Positions 8,247 to 18,229 of a stretch of 64,000 nucleotides of DNA are shown here, piece by piece. This DNA comes from Thermohalobaculum sp039027855 (GTDB lineage Bacteria > Pseudomonadota > Alphaproteobacteria > Rhodobacterales > Rhodobacteraceae): NCBI GenBank assembly GCA_039027855.1, contig JBCCJI010000011.1:62001-126000 (forward strand). Direction: 5' to 3'. The stretch's first letter is position 1. Every line of letters begins with the position of its first letter. The position numbers and the translations under genes were made by a program. The notes under the pieces were generated by a model. That model had not been told where the DNA came from, searched no databases, and saw only the letters and a list, made by a program, of their open reading frames with translations.

Positions 8247-11200
8247 TCAGTTCGGCCAGCTTGGCCGCGTGTTCGCGTAGACTTCCAGGAAAAGCTGGAT
8301 ATCGGTGATCCCGCCGCCGAGCGCCGTGCCATCGGCATCGACGCCGAGCAGTGAGCGGACACCCCGGCCTGGATCGGCCAGCAGTTCCTCGCCCGGGATC
8401 ACCAGCAGCCAGCCGGAGTTTTCAGCCGAGCGGCCTACAAGCTGTTTGTCGAGCTTGGCCGCACCTGGGATGAAGTCGTCGGCCGCATAGGTGGGTGTGC
8501 CGAGCATCCTCAGCGGGCGCACATCGGCACGGTCCTCGAAGGCCCGCGCCGCATCCACCACCGTCCAGCAGCGTTTCGGTGTCGGCTCGCGCCCGGCAAG
8601 GACCCGGCGGGGCGGTACGGAACAGGCGAGATCCGTCCCGTCGGCAGTGCCCGAGACCATATCCTCGCCGATGGGCACGACGAAGGCCTCGAACCCGTCC
8701 GTCACACCCTGTTCGCGCCAGTCGAAACCTTCCAGCAGGACGGCCGCGCTCATGATCCTGACCGTCGCCGCGTTGCTTGGCGGGCGCTGATCACCTGGGC
8801 CGATGGGATTGCCGAACAGGTTGAGCCCGTCCTCGATCCGCGTGTCAAAGGGGATCGCCAGACCGGGCATCGGCCCGCGGGCTAAGCGGTCATCGTCGAT
8901 GCAGCACTCGGCGATCTCCGGGATCTCGCGCAGGTCCTCGCGGAAATGGCGATAGACCGTCTCGGCGAAGATCTCGTCGACCCGGCTCTCCACATAGCCG
9001 AGCTCAAGCACGCTGATCGCATCGCTGCTGTCGGCCAGCTCGACATCGCGGTCTAGGTCGAACAGCTCGCGCCGGAAGGACAGCACCAGCTCTTTCCGCC
9101 GGTCGGCACGGTAGCGCGTCGCCTCCAGATACCGGTCGAAAGACTGGTTAAGATGCAGGGCGATACCGACCAGACCGTTGTCGCGCCCCGGCACCGGCTG
9201 GCCCTGCACATACGAACCGAGCGCGCGCTCCTGAAGGATTTCGGCCAGCAGCGCCCGGTATTCGCTGCGTTGCATCGCATCGCCGCCGGTTTCGTAATCG
9301 AAGGCCTTGGCGAGCTGATAGACCTGCCGCGCCGCGATATCGAAGTGCTCGTTATAGGCCGCCAGCGATTCCTCCTGCAGCGCGCGGTCCAGCGCATCGC
9401 CGTAGCGCTCCAGCACGATATCGGCGCCCATGGCGCGGCGCACCCGCATCCAGTCATCCAGCACCCGGAAGCCCTCCGCCACCGCCTGCTGGTAGCGCAG
9501 TTCCGCCTCGCGCACCGCCTCGTGCTGGGTCATTACGGCGGCGCGCAGCTGCGGCTCACGGAGCGCGGTCTCAAGCAGCTGCTGCGCCTCCTCCAGCCGC
9601 TCGTGATTGCGCGCGACGCCGGCCATCAGCTGCATCTGCGTCGCCTGTTCGACCTGGCTCGCCGCCATGCCCATCATCGAGTGATTGATGTCGAGCGCCA
9701 TGGCGCCGAGCTTCAGCGCCCGTGAGCCGAACAGCGCGCCGAGCCGGATCGAGGCCCGTCCCGCCGAAGCGATGTCGTCAAAGCCCGTCGGCACACCATC
9801 CGCCGTCGCCTCAGACACATCGACCATGCTCTCGGCGCTGGCCTTGGCAGCCTCGGACATGCGCTCGTTGACGATCATCGCAAGGTCGAGCGCCTGTTTC
9901 TTCTCCAGCGCCCGGCCAACGATGTCCTGTTCCAGATCCTGGCTCTCGATCCGCGCCAGCAGCTTGCGATAGCCGCCGTCTAGGTTCTCCAGCAGCGCTT
10001 CGTATTCCTCGATGGCCTGGCGCAGTTGTCCAGCCTCGCGCATCATCGAGCGGCGGAGTACCTGCAACTCGCCCGCCCGGCCCTCGGCGATGCGCGAGGT
10101 ATAGCCGGCAGGCTTGACCATGCCGCGCAGGCCCTCGGAGAAGACCAGCCTGACGGTCGGCGCCGTGCCTGCGTCGCGGGCGCCGAGCGCCGCTTCCACC
10201 GCCGTCTGCCGCTCCTCGCTGACTGCGATGATGCGCGCATCATCGAACTCGGCGCCAACCTCGGTGCCAAGGGTGTTCACCAACAAATCGCCAGTGAAGT
10301 TCGTAACCTTGAGCGTCGACCCCAGCGCCGAGGCGGGGTCCTCGGCCGCGATGGTGTCGTAGATCGAGCCGCACTCCTCGCTGCGCGCGGCCCGGCTCGC
10401 CAGATCCCGCGGCGCGCCGTCCATGAAGTAACAGGCCACGTTCTGACCGGGGCGGAAGGCGATCTCGAACAGGCTGCCGACCGAGAACGCTTCGCCGAAC
10501 AGCGCCGCGGGATCGTCATCGATGACCATGTGGCGATAGATGTCGGGTCCGCGGTAGCCCGGCGGATAGAGCCGCCCGGGGCCGATGTCCTCCTCGTACG
10601 GCCCACCGAAGATGCGAAGTGCGCGGTCGCGGAATTCGGCCTCACGCGTGTCCATCTCGCGGCGCAGTTCGGCCTGCCGCTCGCGGCGCGCCTTGTGCGA
10701 GATCGCATCCTGCATGGTGAGCGAGAGCGCGACATTGGCCGCGTCCAGCCGCTGGAGCGTACGCTCGTAGATCTGGGCGAAGTGCCGATGACCGGTGCCG
10801 TATTCGACGCCAGAGGCTTCCAGGCTGAACGGCACCACGCCGCGCGGCAGGCCAAGCGGGTTCAGCCCCGAATTGGCCCTATCCGCCACGCCCTGCAGCG
10901 TGTCGTAGACATCGACGAGATCGGTCAGCTCACCGACCGTTTGCCGGTCGATCCGGCGCACCGTCTCGTCCGCGGCCGCGCAATCGGCCCCCGCGGCGCA
11001 GTCCCGCTCGGGCAACAGCGCATTGCCCGCGACCCAGTCGAGATAGGCGCCGCTGCCGGCCCGCGTGGCCCAGTCGAGCGTCCCCCAGGCCCGCTCCACG
11101 CGCTGCATGCCGCCCGCCTCGGCATTCCAGACCGACAGGTTCTTGCGATCCTTGAAACCGAGCAGGCGGCGCCGGTCGCTCTCCTCGTAATCGCGCCGAA

Positions 11201-14200
11201 AGGTCAGTTCCGCCGCCTTCAGTCCCGCCTCCGCCTTGGCGGCTGCGGCGATGGCGAACAGCCGTTCCTCGCGGAAATCGACCGCGCGCGAGCCGCCGCG
11301 CCCGTCCGACACCCGCTCACCGCCCACCGGCCAGGTGAACTCGGGATGGCGCATCAGGTCGTAGAAGATCTCGGTGCCGCTGAGGTAATGGCCATAGGCA
11401 TCGCCGTGCCCCTGCGGATAGGCGCTGAGCGCATCCTCGCGGAGATCGGCGACCTCGCCGCGTTGCATCGCCGCGATGTCGTCCTCGGCCGTTTCGCTGT
11501 GCTGGATGCCGTAGGCGCCGAGGTAGATCGCCCCCGCCGCAGCACCCTTGGAGAGGTTCGGCGCCAGCCGGTTATGCATGGGTGCGGTGTCAGCCGCCTC
11601 AAGTCCCCGGGTGAGCGCCAGTTCCTCCTCCAGGAGGCTCGGCAGCACCTCCTCGAAGGCAAAGCGCTCGGTCGTGCGGCCCTGCAGCCCCGCACTCGGC
11701 GTGTCGAGCAGGATGGTCGGATCGGCCAGATCCGCCATCGCATCATCGCCCAGCGTCTTGTAGAGCGCCGCCATGCGACCTGCCGCGAACAGCAGCGGAT
11801 CGCCGCCATCGGGGCTGGCCGCCGCGTCGTAGGGCGCCGGATCGTCGCGGTCGATGCTGAGCCGTCGCGCCCGCTCGAACACAGTATGATAGGCGCGCAG
11901 CAGCCCTACGCCGGACAGATCGCGCGCGCCGAGGGTCTGGCCGGGCTCATGCGGCGCGCCGGCCAGCGCCACGGCGCTCAGGCGGATATCCTCGGCACCG
12001 GCCATCAGTTCGCGCTCGCTTTGCTCGAACTGATTGACCGCGCCGAGCACGCGCTTGACCCAACCTTCGGCCAGCGCGGGGCGCGGGGGAGCGCCATCGG
12101 CGGGCGCGGTCTCTCCGCTCAGAGGTGCTGCCGCGAGCGCCTCACCACCTGCGCAGAACCCGCCGGGCCGCGACCACCGCGCGAGGGCGAAGAGATCGTT
12201 CAGCCCCTCGGCCGATGGTGCGCCGACAGTCACCGCAACCGCGCCCGGCGTGCCCGCGACGCCGCGATCGAAGGCCGCGCCACCGCGCCGATACCGCCAA
12301 CCTTCGGGCAGTCCCCGAGGGGCCGGCAGCACGGGCGAGCCATCGGCGCTCTCGCTCAGGCGCCATTCGACCTGCAGATCGTCGGTATCCCCGCCGAAAT
12401 CGGCCCAATAGCGCAGCGTCGTGCGGTCGTCGAAGACATCGCGCGAGGGCACCGCCACCACGGGCGCCGCATAGGGTGCGCAGCTAAGCCGCACGACCAG
12501 CCCCCGCGCGCCCGGCCCGCCCGGCACATCGTCGAGCAACAGCGTGGCGTGCGCGGTGCCTTCCGGGCCAAGCCGCATGGCAGTGGTCGCCAGCACACCC
12601 GGCCCCTCAAGCGCCGCGACGTCCAGCACCTCGCCCGCATTCGAGGCCACCTGCAGCGCCCGGATCGCCGCCAGGAAGGCCGGATCAGCGGAGGGATCCG
12701 CCGCCTCCAGCGCCGCCGTATCGGCCGCGGTCAGGCGGCTCGGATGCAGCAAGGGCAGGCCAGACGGCCCGTTCGCGCGGTCGATAAAGCCGCGCAGCCG
12801 CAGCCTGCCGTCGACATGCGACAGCCGCCCCTCAAGGCCATAGGGCAGACCGGTCAGCATGCCCCGGGCATCGACCTCGATCGCGCCCGGCAGGGTGGCC
12901 AGATCGACGGCATAGGGCAGCATCGGGTCGAACAGCCGCAGCCCCAGATCGCGGCCATGCAGAAGCCTGATGCCCGTCGCATCGGACAACGGCTCGATCA
13001 GCGACTGCCCGACGCGCAGTTCCGGCGCATCCTCGGGCCAGCGGGCGGTGAAGCGCTGGGTCGCGGTGCTGTCGATGCCATCGGAGATCGGGCCGAGCCA
13101 GGGCAGGCAGTCTGCGTCCTTGCTGCCGGGGACCGGCGCGAAATCGGCGCGCATGGGATAGAACCAGCGCACGCGCAGATCGGGCGCCACGCTCGCAGCC
13201 GTGGCAAAGAGCGAACGGTCCTCTGCGCGGAACACCGGGCCCGCGAGCTCGGTCGCGGCGCAGGCCCCACCGCCTGCCGCAAGGATCTGCGCCGGGCGCG
13301 CGATCCGGCTGCCGGCCGTGGCCGCGCCCACCACGCCGAGCGGGTGCTCGGGGCTTTCGAGGTAGAGCCGCAGGACGGCGATCTGCCAGGGGCCGTCTTG
13401 GCTCCGGCGGTATTGCACCACGACATGCCGTCCCGCGCCAACCGCGCCGTCATCCTTGCCCATGCGCAGGGCATGGAGATGCGCGGTCTCGACATCGAAG
13501 AAGGCGTGTTCGTCATTGGGGTTGTAGCCGGGCAGGGACGGGTCGCCCTGAGCGTAGACGGTGGCCTCGAACAGGCCGCCCGCCTCGTCCCAGGGCCCGC
13601 TGCCGTGGGGGTCGGTCAGGGTGAGGGTCGACCCGTGCCCGGGCCAGGTCTCTGGCCATGTGCAGTCATAGCCCACCACCAGGTCGGGCCAGGCGATGCC
13701 GAAAGTGCCGCGGCGGTACCAGGCGACGGCCAGCGGATGATCCGGTACCGCGGCGCTGGCATTCACGGCAATAATCGACGCCGTGCCGTCCAGCGCGCTG
13801 GCCCCGGCCTCGCCCGGGAAGACCGGCGCCAGAGGGTCGAGCAGATGGCCCCCGCGCGGCCCCTGATGGCGCGCATCGAGGATCGGCGCCCCGACGCTGC
13901 AGGCCGCCCGCTCGGCGAGGATCCCGTAACCGTCGACCGTGCGCACTGCAAGGAACCGCAGCGGCGCAGCACTGCCCGCCGTGCCCTCACCCTCGGCAAA
14001 AACGAGCAGACTGTGCGTATCGGGCACCGCGTTGGTGAAACGGTCGCCCAGCATCGCCGCACTGCCGCCCGGGTCCTGAATGCCGATCAGGCGCAGGCCA
14101 ACGCCCGGTGCGATCGGCACCTCGGCGCCAGCGACGTGGATCTGCGCCTGCTCGGGCCACTCGGTCCGGCCGAAGATCGGGGCTCCCTCGGCCGGTGCCC

Positions 14201-16397
14201 CGCTCTCGCCAGCGCCTTCACCGGGTGCTGCGGTCGGCCACCAGAGCGTGACGCTCTCGCTCGTGCGCCTGACGGCATAGAGCTGACGCGTCGCCGGATC
14301 CCACTGGAACGCCTCGGCCTCGCTCTCGATCCGGGGCTGGCCATGGGGCATCGGGCGCCCCGCCGCATCGAGGCTCGCGACCGCCGCCTCGGGCGGCGCG
14401 ATCGCCTCACCGATCAGCCAGCCGCCCGGCTCGACCCAGGCCTCCACTGCACCGACATCGACCCGCTCGGGCCCCGCCGGGCGACCATCCCAGGACGGCG
14501 GCGCGTGGAAAGGGTGATCGAACAGCCGCTGGTCGCCATTGAGGTCCAGCGCCCCGGCGATCAGCGGCGGCGCCCCCGCATCGATCAGCGAAGAGCCGCG
14601 CGCCGGCGTCGGATCATCGTCAATCGTGCCGATCTTGCCGTCGGGCCCTGCCAGTGCGTCGAGCCTCGGCTCACACCCCTCGATCAGCGCACCGGCGGGC
14701 AGCGGCCCGGCCGCCTCGCTTCGGTCCAGATCATCCAGGCCCATGCCTTCGAGGCAGACCGCCCGCAGCACCATGTCCTCGCCAATGACCTGGCTGTCGG
14801 TCTTCAGGCGCCGCCGCAGGGCATGGGAGGCGCCCAGATTCTCCTGCACCGAATAGGCCAGGCGGTCATTGCCGCGCGTCAGGGTGTTGCCCCAGGCCAC
14901 GCTGTTCGAAAGCGTCACCGGCACCGTGCTGAAAAGCGCCGCAGCCCCCCAGTCGACCTGGTTGCCCACGATGGTGACGTGTTCGATCACCGGCATCGCA
15001 TCGGGCGCGCCATCCGCCTCGCGCCGCGCGCTGTGCCAGAAGTAGAGCCCCGCGCCCACATGCGCCCGGTTGGCGACGATCAGGGCGTTGGCGATTTCGA
15101 CGCTGGTCTCGTCGGCGGCAAGGTCCTGCTCCCGCGTGCCGCCCATGTCGACGGCGATGGCCCCACCGTATTCACCGCCCTCGGGGCGGATCGGGATGCG
15201 GGTTACCGTGCGCCCGCCTTTTTCGCCCTGCGGGCCCGGATTCTTCCACCTGCTGCCGAGGCAGATGCCCTTGGCATCATTGGCAGGATTACCGCCAAAG
15301 CCGCCCGGTCCGCCCTTTCCATCGGCACCGTGGCGGCCGGATTTGCCGCCGATCACCTCGTTGTCGAAAAAACGCGCGCCGTCGACCTTGAGCGTCGCCC
15401 CCGGAACGCTGTAGACACCCGCGCCGAGCGCCGTGCCGCCTGAGCCGCCAAGCCCGGCACCGCCGCCGATGCCGCCCTGTCCACCGCGCCCGCCGGGCTT
15501 GCGTACCTTGCAGTTAAAGGCGCCCCGGCCGAAGGTTGCGTTCCGACCGCGCGCGCCCCGCGTGCCATCGCCGCCATCGCCGCCGCGCCCGGCCTGCCCT
15601 CCTTGAGCGATGTTGCGGCCGACGGCGACGTTCTCGAGCAGCAGCGCGCCGACGTTGTAGATCCCCGCGCCGAGCGCGCGGCCGCCGTCGCCGCCGTCAC
15701 CGCCGTTGCCGCCATACTGGGCGACGCCCTTGTCGGGCTTGCCTTGGGTGCCGAGCGCGCCGGTGCCGCCTTCCACCCGGTTCTCCGCCACCATCACGCC
15801 GCGGAGCGTCAGGTCGCCTTCGTTCAGCACGCCCGCTCCGCGCGCCACACCGCCATCCTGGCCCAGCGCCGTGGCATCGACGCCGATCACGCGGCCACCG
15901 CCGATGGACAGGTTCTCGATGGTGACCCGCGCGCCCGCAGGGATGCTGAGAACACGCCCCGCGCCGCCCGCATCCAGCACCGTCTGCAACGGCCGACCCG
16001 CGCCCCGGATGGTCGTCTGATCAGGGATCACCAGATCCACCGCCGGATAGACCCCTTTGGCCAGCACCAGCGTGCCTCGGGCGCGCCCGGTGTTGTCGAC
16101 CGTCAGCGACTGCAGCCGCGCAAGCCCATGCGCGACGCTTGCACAGGGCGTGCTCTCCCGTTGGCAGGTCGGATCATCGCGACCATTGGGGGCCACATGG
16201 ACCGTCGCAGGGCTGGGACCTGCGCTGAAAAGCGCATCGCCAAGCGGCGTGAGATCGCCCGGTTGCTGCGCGAGCGCCAGCGCGCCCGTCATCAGGGCAA
16301 TGGGTGCGGCAAGCGCGGTTGCGCGCAGCTCCGCCGAAAGCCGTCGACGTGCCCACCGCGCCATCAACAGGCGCGCCGTCATCTTGCGGGCCGTCAT
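8247..16397 (-). CDS. Giant secreted protein: beta-helix N-terminal region, long helical C-terminal region
   Basis: One uninterrupted 2716-residue frame. The N terminus has a basic region and a hydrophobic signal ending near ALALAQQ. Residues of about 60-500 look like a right-handed parallel beta-helix with the repeated pattern GAGxYNxGxLxLxNxxxxxN. Three glycine-rich insertions (near residues 226, 300-320 and 356; for example GGNGGDGGDGG) sit at turns. The middle is beta-rich and unassigned. Around residue 1930 there is a PYEEDIGPG motif, and residues of about 2050-2450 are strongly helical with coiled-coil-like heptads. No LPXTG, autotransporter barrel, RTX nonapeptides or dockerin was found. 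The start overlaps the stop of the preceding gene (ATGA), so translation is coupled. Function is unknown; surface adhesin, cell-envelope scaffold or toxin-like particle are all possible. Confidence 0.75.
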   Translation of the reverse strand: MTARKMTARLLMARWARRRLSAELRATALAAPIALMTGALALAQQPGDLTPLGDALFSAGPSPATVHVAPNGRDDPTCQRESTPCASVAHGLARLQSLTVDNTGRARGTLVLAKGVYPAVDLVIPDQTTIRGAGRPLQTVLDAGGAGRVLSIPAGARVTIENLSIGGGRVIGVDATALGQDGGVARGAGVLNEGDLTLRGVMVAENRVEGGTGALGTQGKPDKGVAQYGGNGGDGGDGGRALGAGIYNVGALLLENVAVGRNIAQGGQAGRGGDGGDGTRGARGRNATFGRGAFNCKVRKPGGRGGQGGIGGGAGLGGSGGTALGAGVYSVPGATLKVDGARFFDNEVIGGKSGRHGADGKGGPGGFGGNPANDAKGICLGSRWKNPGPQGEKGGRTVTRIPIRPEGGEYGGAIAVDMGGTREQDLAADETSVEIANALIVANRAHVGAGLYFWHSARREADGAPDAMPVIEHVTIVGNQVDWGAAALFSTVPVTLSNSVAWGNTLTRGNDRLAYSVQENLGASHALRRRLKTDSQVIGEDMVLRAVCLEGMGLDDLDRSEAAGPLPAGALIEGCEPRLDALAGPDGKIGTIDDDPTPARGSSLIDAGAPPLIAGALDLNGDQRLFDHPFHAPPSWDGRPAGPERVDVGAVEAWVEPGGWLIGEAIAPPEAAVASLDAAGRPMPHGQPRIESEAEAFQWDPATRQLYAVRRTSESVTLWWPTAAPGEGAGESGAPAEGAPIFGRTEWPEQAQIHVAGAEVPIAPGVGLRLIGIQDPGGSAAMLGDRFTNAVPDTHSLLVFAEGEGTAGSAAPLRFLAVRTVDGYGILAERAACSVGAPILDARHQGPRGGHLLDPLAPVFPGEAGASALDGTASIIAVNASAAVPDHPLAVAWYRRGTFGIAWPDLVVGYDCTWPETWPGHGSTLTLTDPHGSGPWDEAGGLFEATVYAQGDPSLPGYNPNDEHAFFDVETAHLHALRMGKDDGAVGAGRHVVVQYRRSQDGPWQIAVLRLYLESPEHPLGVVGAATAGSRIARPAQILAAGGGACAATELAGPVFRAEDRSLFATAASVAPDLRVRWFYPMRADFAPVPGSKDADCLPWLGPISDGIDSTATQRFTARWPEDAPELRVGQSLIEPLSDATGIRLLHGRDLGLRLFDPMLPYAVDLATLPGAIEVDARGMLTGLPYGLEGRLSHVDGRLRLRGFIDRANGPSGLPLLHPSRLTAADTAALEAADPSADPAFLAAIRALQVASNAGEVLDVAALEGPGVLATTAMRLGPEGTAHATLLLDDVPGGPGARGLVVRLSCAPYAAPVVAVPSRDVFDDRTTLRYWADFGGDTDDLQVEWRLSESADGSPVLPAPRGLPEGWRYRRGGAAFDRGVAGTPGAVAVTVGAPSAEGLNDLFALARWSRPGGFCAGGEALAAAPLSGETAPADGAPPRPALAEGWVKRVLGAVNQFEQSERELMAGAEDIRLSAVALAGAPHEPGQTLGARDLSGVGLLRAYHTVFERARRLSIDRDDPAPYDAAASPDGGDPLLFAAGRMAALYKTLGDDAMADLADPTILLDTPSAGLQGRTTERFAFEEVLPSLLEEELALTRGLEAADTAPMHNRLAPNLSKGAAAGAIYLGAYGIQHSETAEDDIAAMQRGEVADLREDALSAYPQGHGDAYGHYLSGTEIFYDLMRHPEFTWPVGGERVSDGRGGSRAVDFREERLFAIAAAAKAEAGLKAAELTFRRDYEESDRRRLLGFKDRKNLSVWNAEAGGMQRVERAWGTLDWATRAGSGAYLDWVAGNALLPERDCAAGADCAAADETVRRIDRQTVGELTDLVDVYDTLQGVADRANSGLNPLGLPRGVVPFSLEASGVEYGTGHRHFAQIYERTLQRLDAANVALSLTMQDAISHKARRERQAELRREMDTREAEFRDRALRIFGGPYEEDIGPGRLYPPGYRGPDIYRHMVIDDDPAALFGEAFSVGSLFEIAFRPGQNVACYFMDGAPRDLASRAARSEECGSIYDTIAAEDPASALGSTLKVTNFTGDLLVNTLGTEVGAEFDDARIIAVSEERQTAVEAALGARDAGTAPTVRLVFSEGLRGMVKPAGYTSRIAEGRAGELQVLRRSMMREAGQLRQAIEEYEALLENLDGGYRKLLARIESQDLEQDIVGRALEKKQALDLAMIVNERMSEAAKASAESMVDVSEATADGVPTGFDDIASAGRASIRLGALFGSRALKLGAMALDINHSMMGMAASQVEQATQMQLMAGVARNHERLEEAQQLLETALREPQLRAAVMTQHEAVREAELRYQQAVAEGFRVLDDWMRVRRAMGADIVLERYGDALDRALQEESLAAYNEHFDIAARQVYQLAKAFDYETGGDAMQRSEYRALLAEILQERALGSYVQGQPVPGRDNGLVGIALHLNQSFDRYLEATRYRADRRKELVLSFRRELFDLDRDVELADSSDAISVLELGYVESRVDEIFAETVYRHFREDLREIPEIAECCIDDDRLARGPMPGLAIPFDTRIEDGLNLFGNPIGPGDQRPPSNAATVRIMSAAVLLEGFDWREQGVTDGFEAFVVPIGEDMVSGTADGTDLACSVPPRRVLAGREPTPKRCWTVVDAARAFEDRADVRPLRMLGTPTYAADDFIPGAAKLDKQLVGRSAENSGWLLVIPGEELLADPGRGVRSLLGVDADGTALGGGITDIQLFLEVYANTRPSWPN

Positions 16398-17152
16398 GGT
16401 GCGAGCCCGCTGACACGGTCGCCCTGCCAGATCCGCTCCAGCGTCACGCGACCCTCGACCGTGATCTCGCGCGCCGTGAGACCAGTCAGGCGCTCCTCAT
16501 AGCGGCCGGTCAGCACACCGCCGGTGGCGTCGATGCGGCCAGGTGTCAGCATGATCGCCCGCGTCACCGCGCGATCATGCTTCTCGGCCCGGGTATGATG
16601 CGGATGCGCCGCATGCACAAAGGGGTTCACGCGGTCCCCGGCACGCAGCGTTACCGCACCGCTGAGCGCGCCATCGAGCGCGAGAGCGCCCGAAAGCGGG
16701 ATCGAGGGTGCGTCGAACGAGAAGGCCGCGCTGGTATGGCGGATGCCACTCCGCAAATCGCTTGGCCGCGCGGCGGCAACCCCGGCGGCGATCGCTTCGC
16801 GTGACACCAGCAGTTCCGGCCCCGCCGGCCCAGGCAGCAAAACCAGCTCACGCAGCAGATGCGCCGCTTCACCCCCGTCGCCGTCGTCTCCGCCATCCCC
16901 CGCGTCATAGACCAGCAGATAGACCGGAAAGGTGAACGGGCGGAGTACCGGTTGCGGCGCGGCGCTCGCCCGGCCGGGGGTTACTTGCGAGACCCGCTCG
17001 ATCGTCGCGGTGCCAGCCCATAGCGTGCCGGCGGCGCCAGCCTGACCGTGCAGGGACAGCGACACACCGAGCGTGCAGACCAACATGAGAACCAAGCGAC
17101 GCATGACACTGGTCAACGGCGCCCCGGGCCGGTTCCGTCTGATCGCCTGCAT
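16394..17152 (-). CDS. Secreted protein of unknown function, first gene of giant-protein operon
   Basis: A 252-residue protein with a Sec-type signal after a short basic leader (VMRRLVLMLVCTLGVSLSLHG). The ATG at 17152 was chosen because GGAGGA lies 8 nt upstream; the frame opens further up without a ribosome site. The mature part is mostly beta-strand-like with an Asp/Gly-rich loop (DAGDGGDDGDGGE) and a histidine-rich turn (HAAHPHHT). No family is recognised. Its stop overlaps the start of the 2716-residue protein by 4 nt, which implies stoichiometric or sequential production and a role as its partner, chaperone or secretion accessory. Confidence 0.65.
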   Translation of the reverse strand: MQAIRRNRPGAPLTSVMRRLVLMLVCTLGVSLSLHGQAGAAGTLWAGTATIERVSQVTPGRASAAPQPVLRPFTFPVYLLVYDAGDGGDDGDGGEAAHLLRELVLLPGPAGPELLVSREAIAAGVAAARPSDLRSGIRHTSAAFSFDAPSIPLSGALALDGALSGAVTLRAGDRVNPFVHAAHPHHTRAEKHDRAVTRAIMLTPGRIDATGGVLTGRYEERLTGLTAREITVEGRVTLERIWQGDRVSGLAP

Positions 17153-17374
17153 ATCACGCGTCCTCCGCGGCGCCGGCCGTCGCGGGATAGCGGGATGACG
17201 CCACGTCAGACGAACACAAATCCCACGATGCGGCAACCAAACATCAGGGCAAGAAACCCGGGCGAGCGCGGCGCCACGGGTCGCTCCGCATTGACCGTGG
17301 CTGCGTAAGGTGGGTCGACCGGTCCCCAGACGGGCGTTCGGTCATGCGCTCCAGCGGGCGCCCGATCAGGCACC

Positions 17375-18073
17375 TCAGTCGTGGCGACCATCGGCAATGG
17401 CGTCGGCGAAACCGTGATTGGTGTCTCGATGCGCCGCTTCGTCGGCCCGCACCGCGACCACGACCTCACGCAGGCGGGCATCCTCGGGCAGGTTCCAGTA
17501 GTCGATGGCCAGCTGGGGTGCCGGCACGTTCTCCTGCTTGCCCGCGTCGATCTCGGCCAGATACTGCGTGTAGCTGATGACCGCCTCTTCCTCGAGATAG
17601 CCGACGATCCGGTGGGCCGTGCGCGGCGCGAACAGGTAAGTGAAGAAGAAGACGTTGTAGAAGATCGCTTGGCCCACCATCACCAGCAGCCGCTCGGCCT
17701 TCGAGGGCTGGGCGATGTGGATGAAGGTCATAAGGTGCATCCGCTCGTTCTCAGCCTCGTCCAGCAGTTCTCGGATCCAGCCCTGATCGTCGCGGATATG
17801 GCGGATCGCCTTCAGATGCTGCAGCAAGCCGCCGACCATGCCGGGTACCGCCGCCACCGTCTCCAGCACCACCGCCCGGTGGCCATAGCGCTTGGCGAAG
17901 AAGGCATCGGCGAAGACGCGCATGAACTTCACGATACGCAGCGCCATGCGGTCATGGATGTCCTTGGGCGCGACATGAGTGTCGAGCGCAAGGCCCTCGC
18001 CCGAGTGATCACCGGAAGGGCGCACCGCACCCTCCCCATCGAGATCGACCGGCTCATTGACGACGTCGCGCAT
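17375..18073 (-). CDS. aox: Alternative oxidase (cyanide-insensitive ubiquinol oxidase)
   Basis: A 232-residue di-iron ubiquinol oxidase. All iron-ligand motifs are present: E71 in LETVAAVPG, E110 and H113 in NERMHLM, E162 in LEEEAV, and E212 and H215 in RADEAAH. Two hydrophobic helices (around 75-90 and 130-150) anchor it in one leaflet of the cytoplasmic membrane, where it reduces O2 to water without pumping protons. The ATG at 18073 has AGGAGG just upstream; an earlier in-frame ATG lacks one. The gene stands alone between the secreted-protein operon and a hydrolase gene. Bacterial AOX is uncommon and is found mainly in proteobacteria. Confidence 0.92.
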   Translation of the reverse strand: MRDVVNEPVDLDGEGAVRPSGDHSGEGLALDTHVAPKDIHDRMALRIVKFMRVFADAFFAKRYGHRAVVLETVAAVPGMVGGLLQHLKAIRHIRDDQGWIRELLDEAENERMHLMTFIHIAQPSKAERLLVMVGQAIFYNVFFFTYLFAPRTAHRIVGYLEEEAVISYTQYLAEIDAGKQENVPAPQLAIDYWNLPEDARLREVVVAVRADEAAHRDTNHGFADAIADGRHD

Positions 18074-18229
18074 GCCATTCCTCCTGTGTTGTCGAAGCAG
18101 ATCGTGAGACATTTGGCAGCGTCAACGCCGTGCGACGCGGTGTATCGGCCGGATCGGCACGATGGCGGCGACGCCGGCGGCACGTTTCCACCCTACGGAA
18201 GCCTCATGCGTTATTGAGAACCAGCCCGA

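Noticed and set aside
10026..15443. 1805-codon open frame on the plus strand opposite the giant protein
   Set aside because: It is a GC-driven shadow: composition is Arg/Ala/His-rich without domains, and the minus-strand frame has signal peptide, beta-helix repeats and operon coupling.
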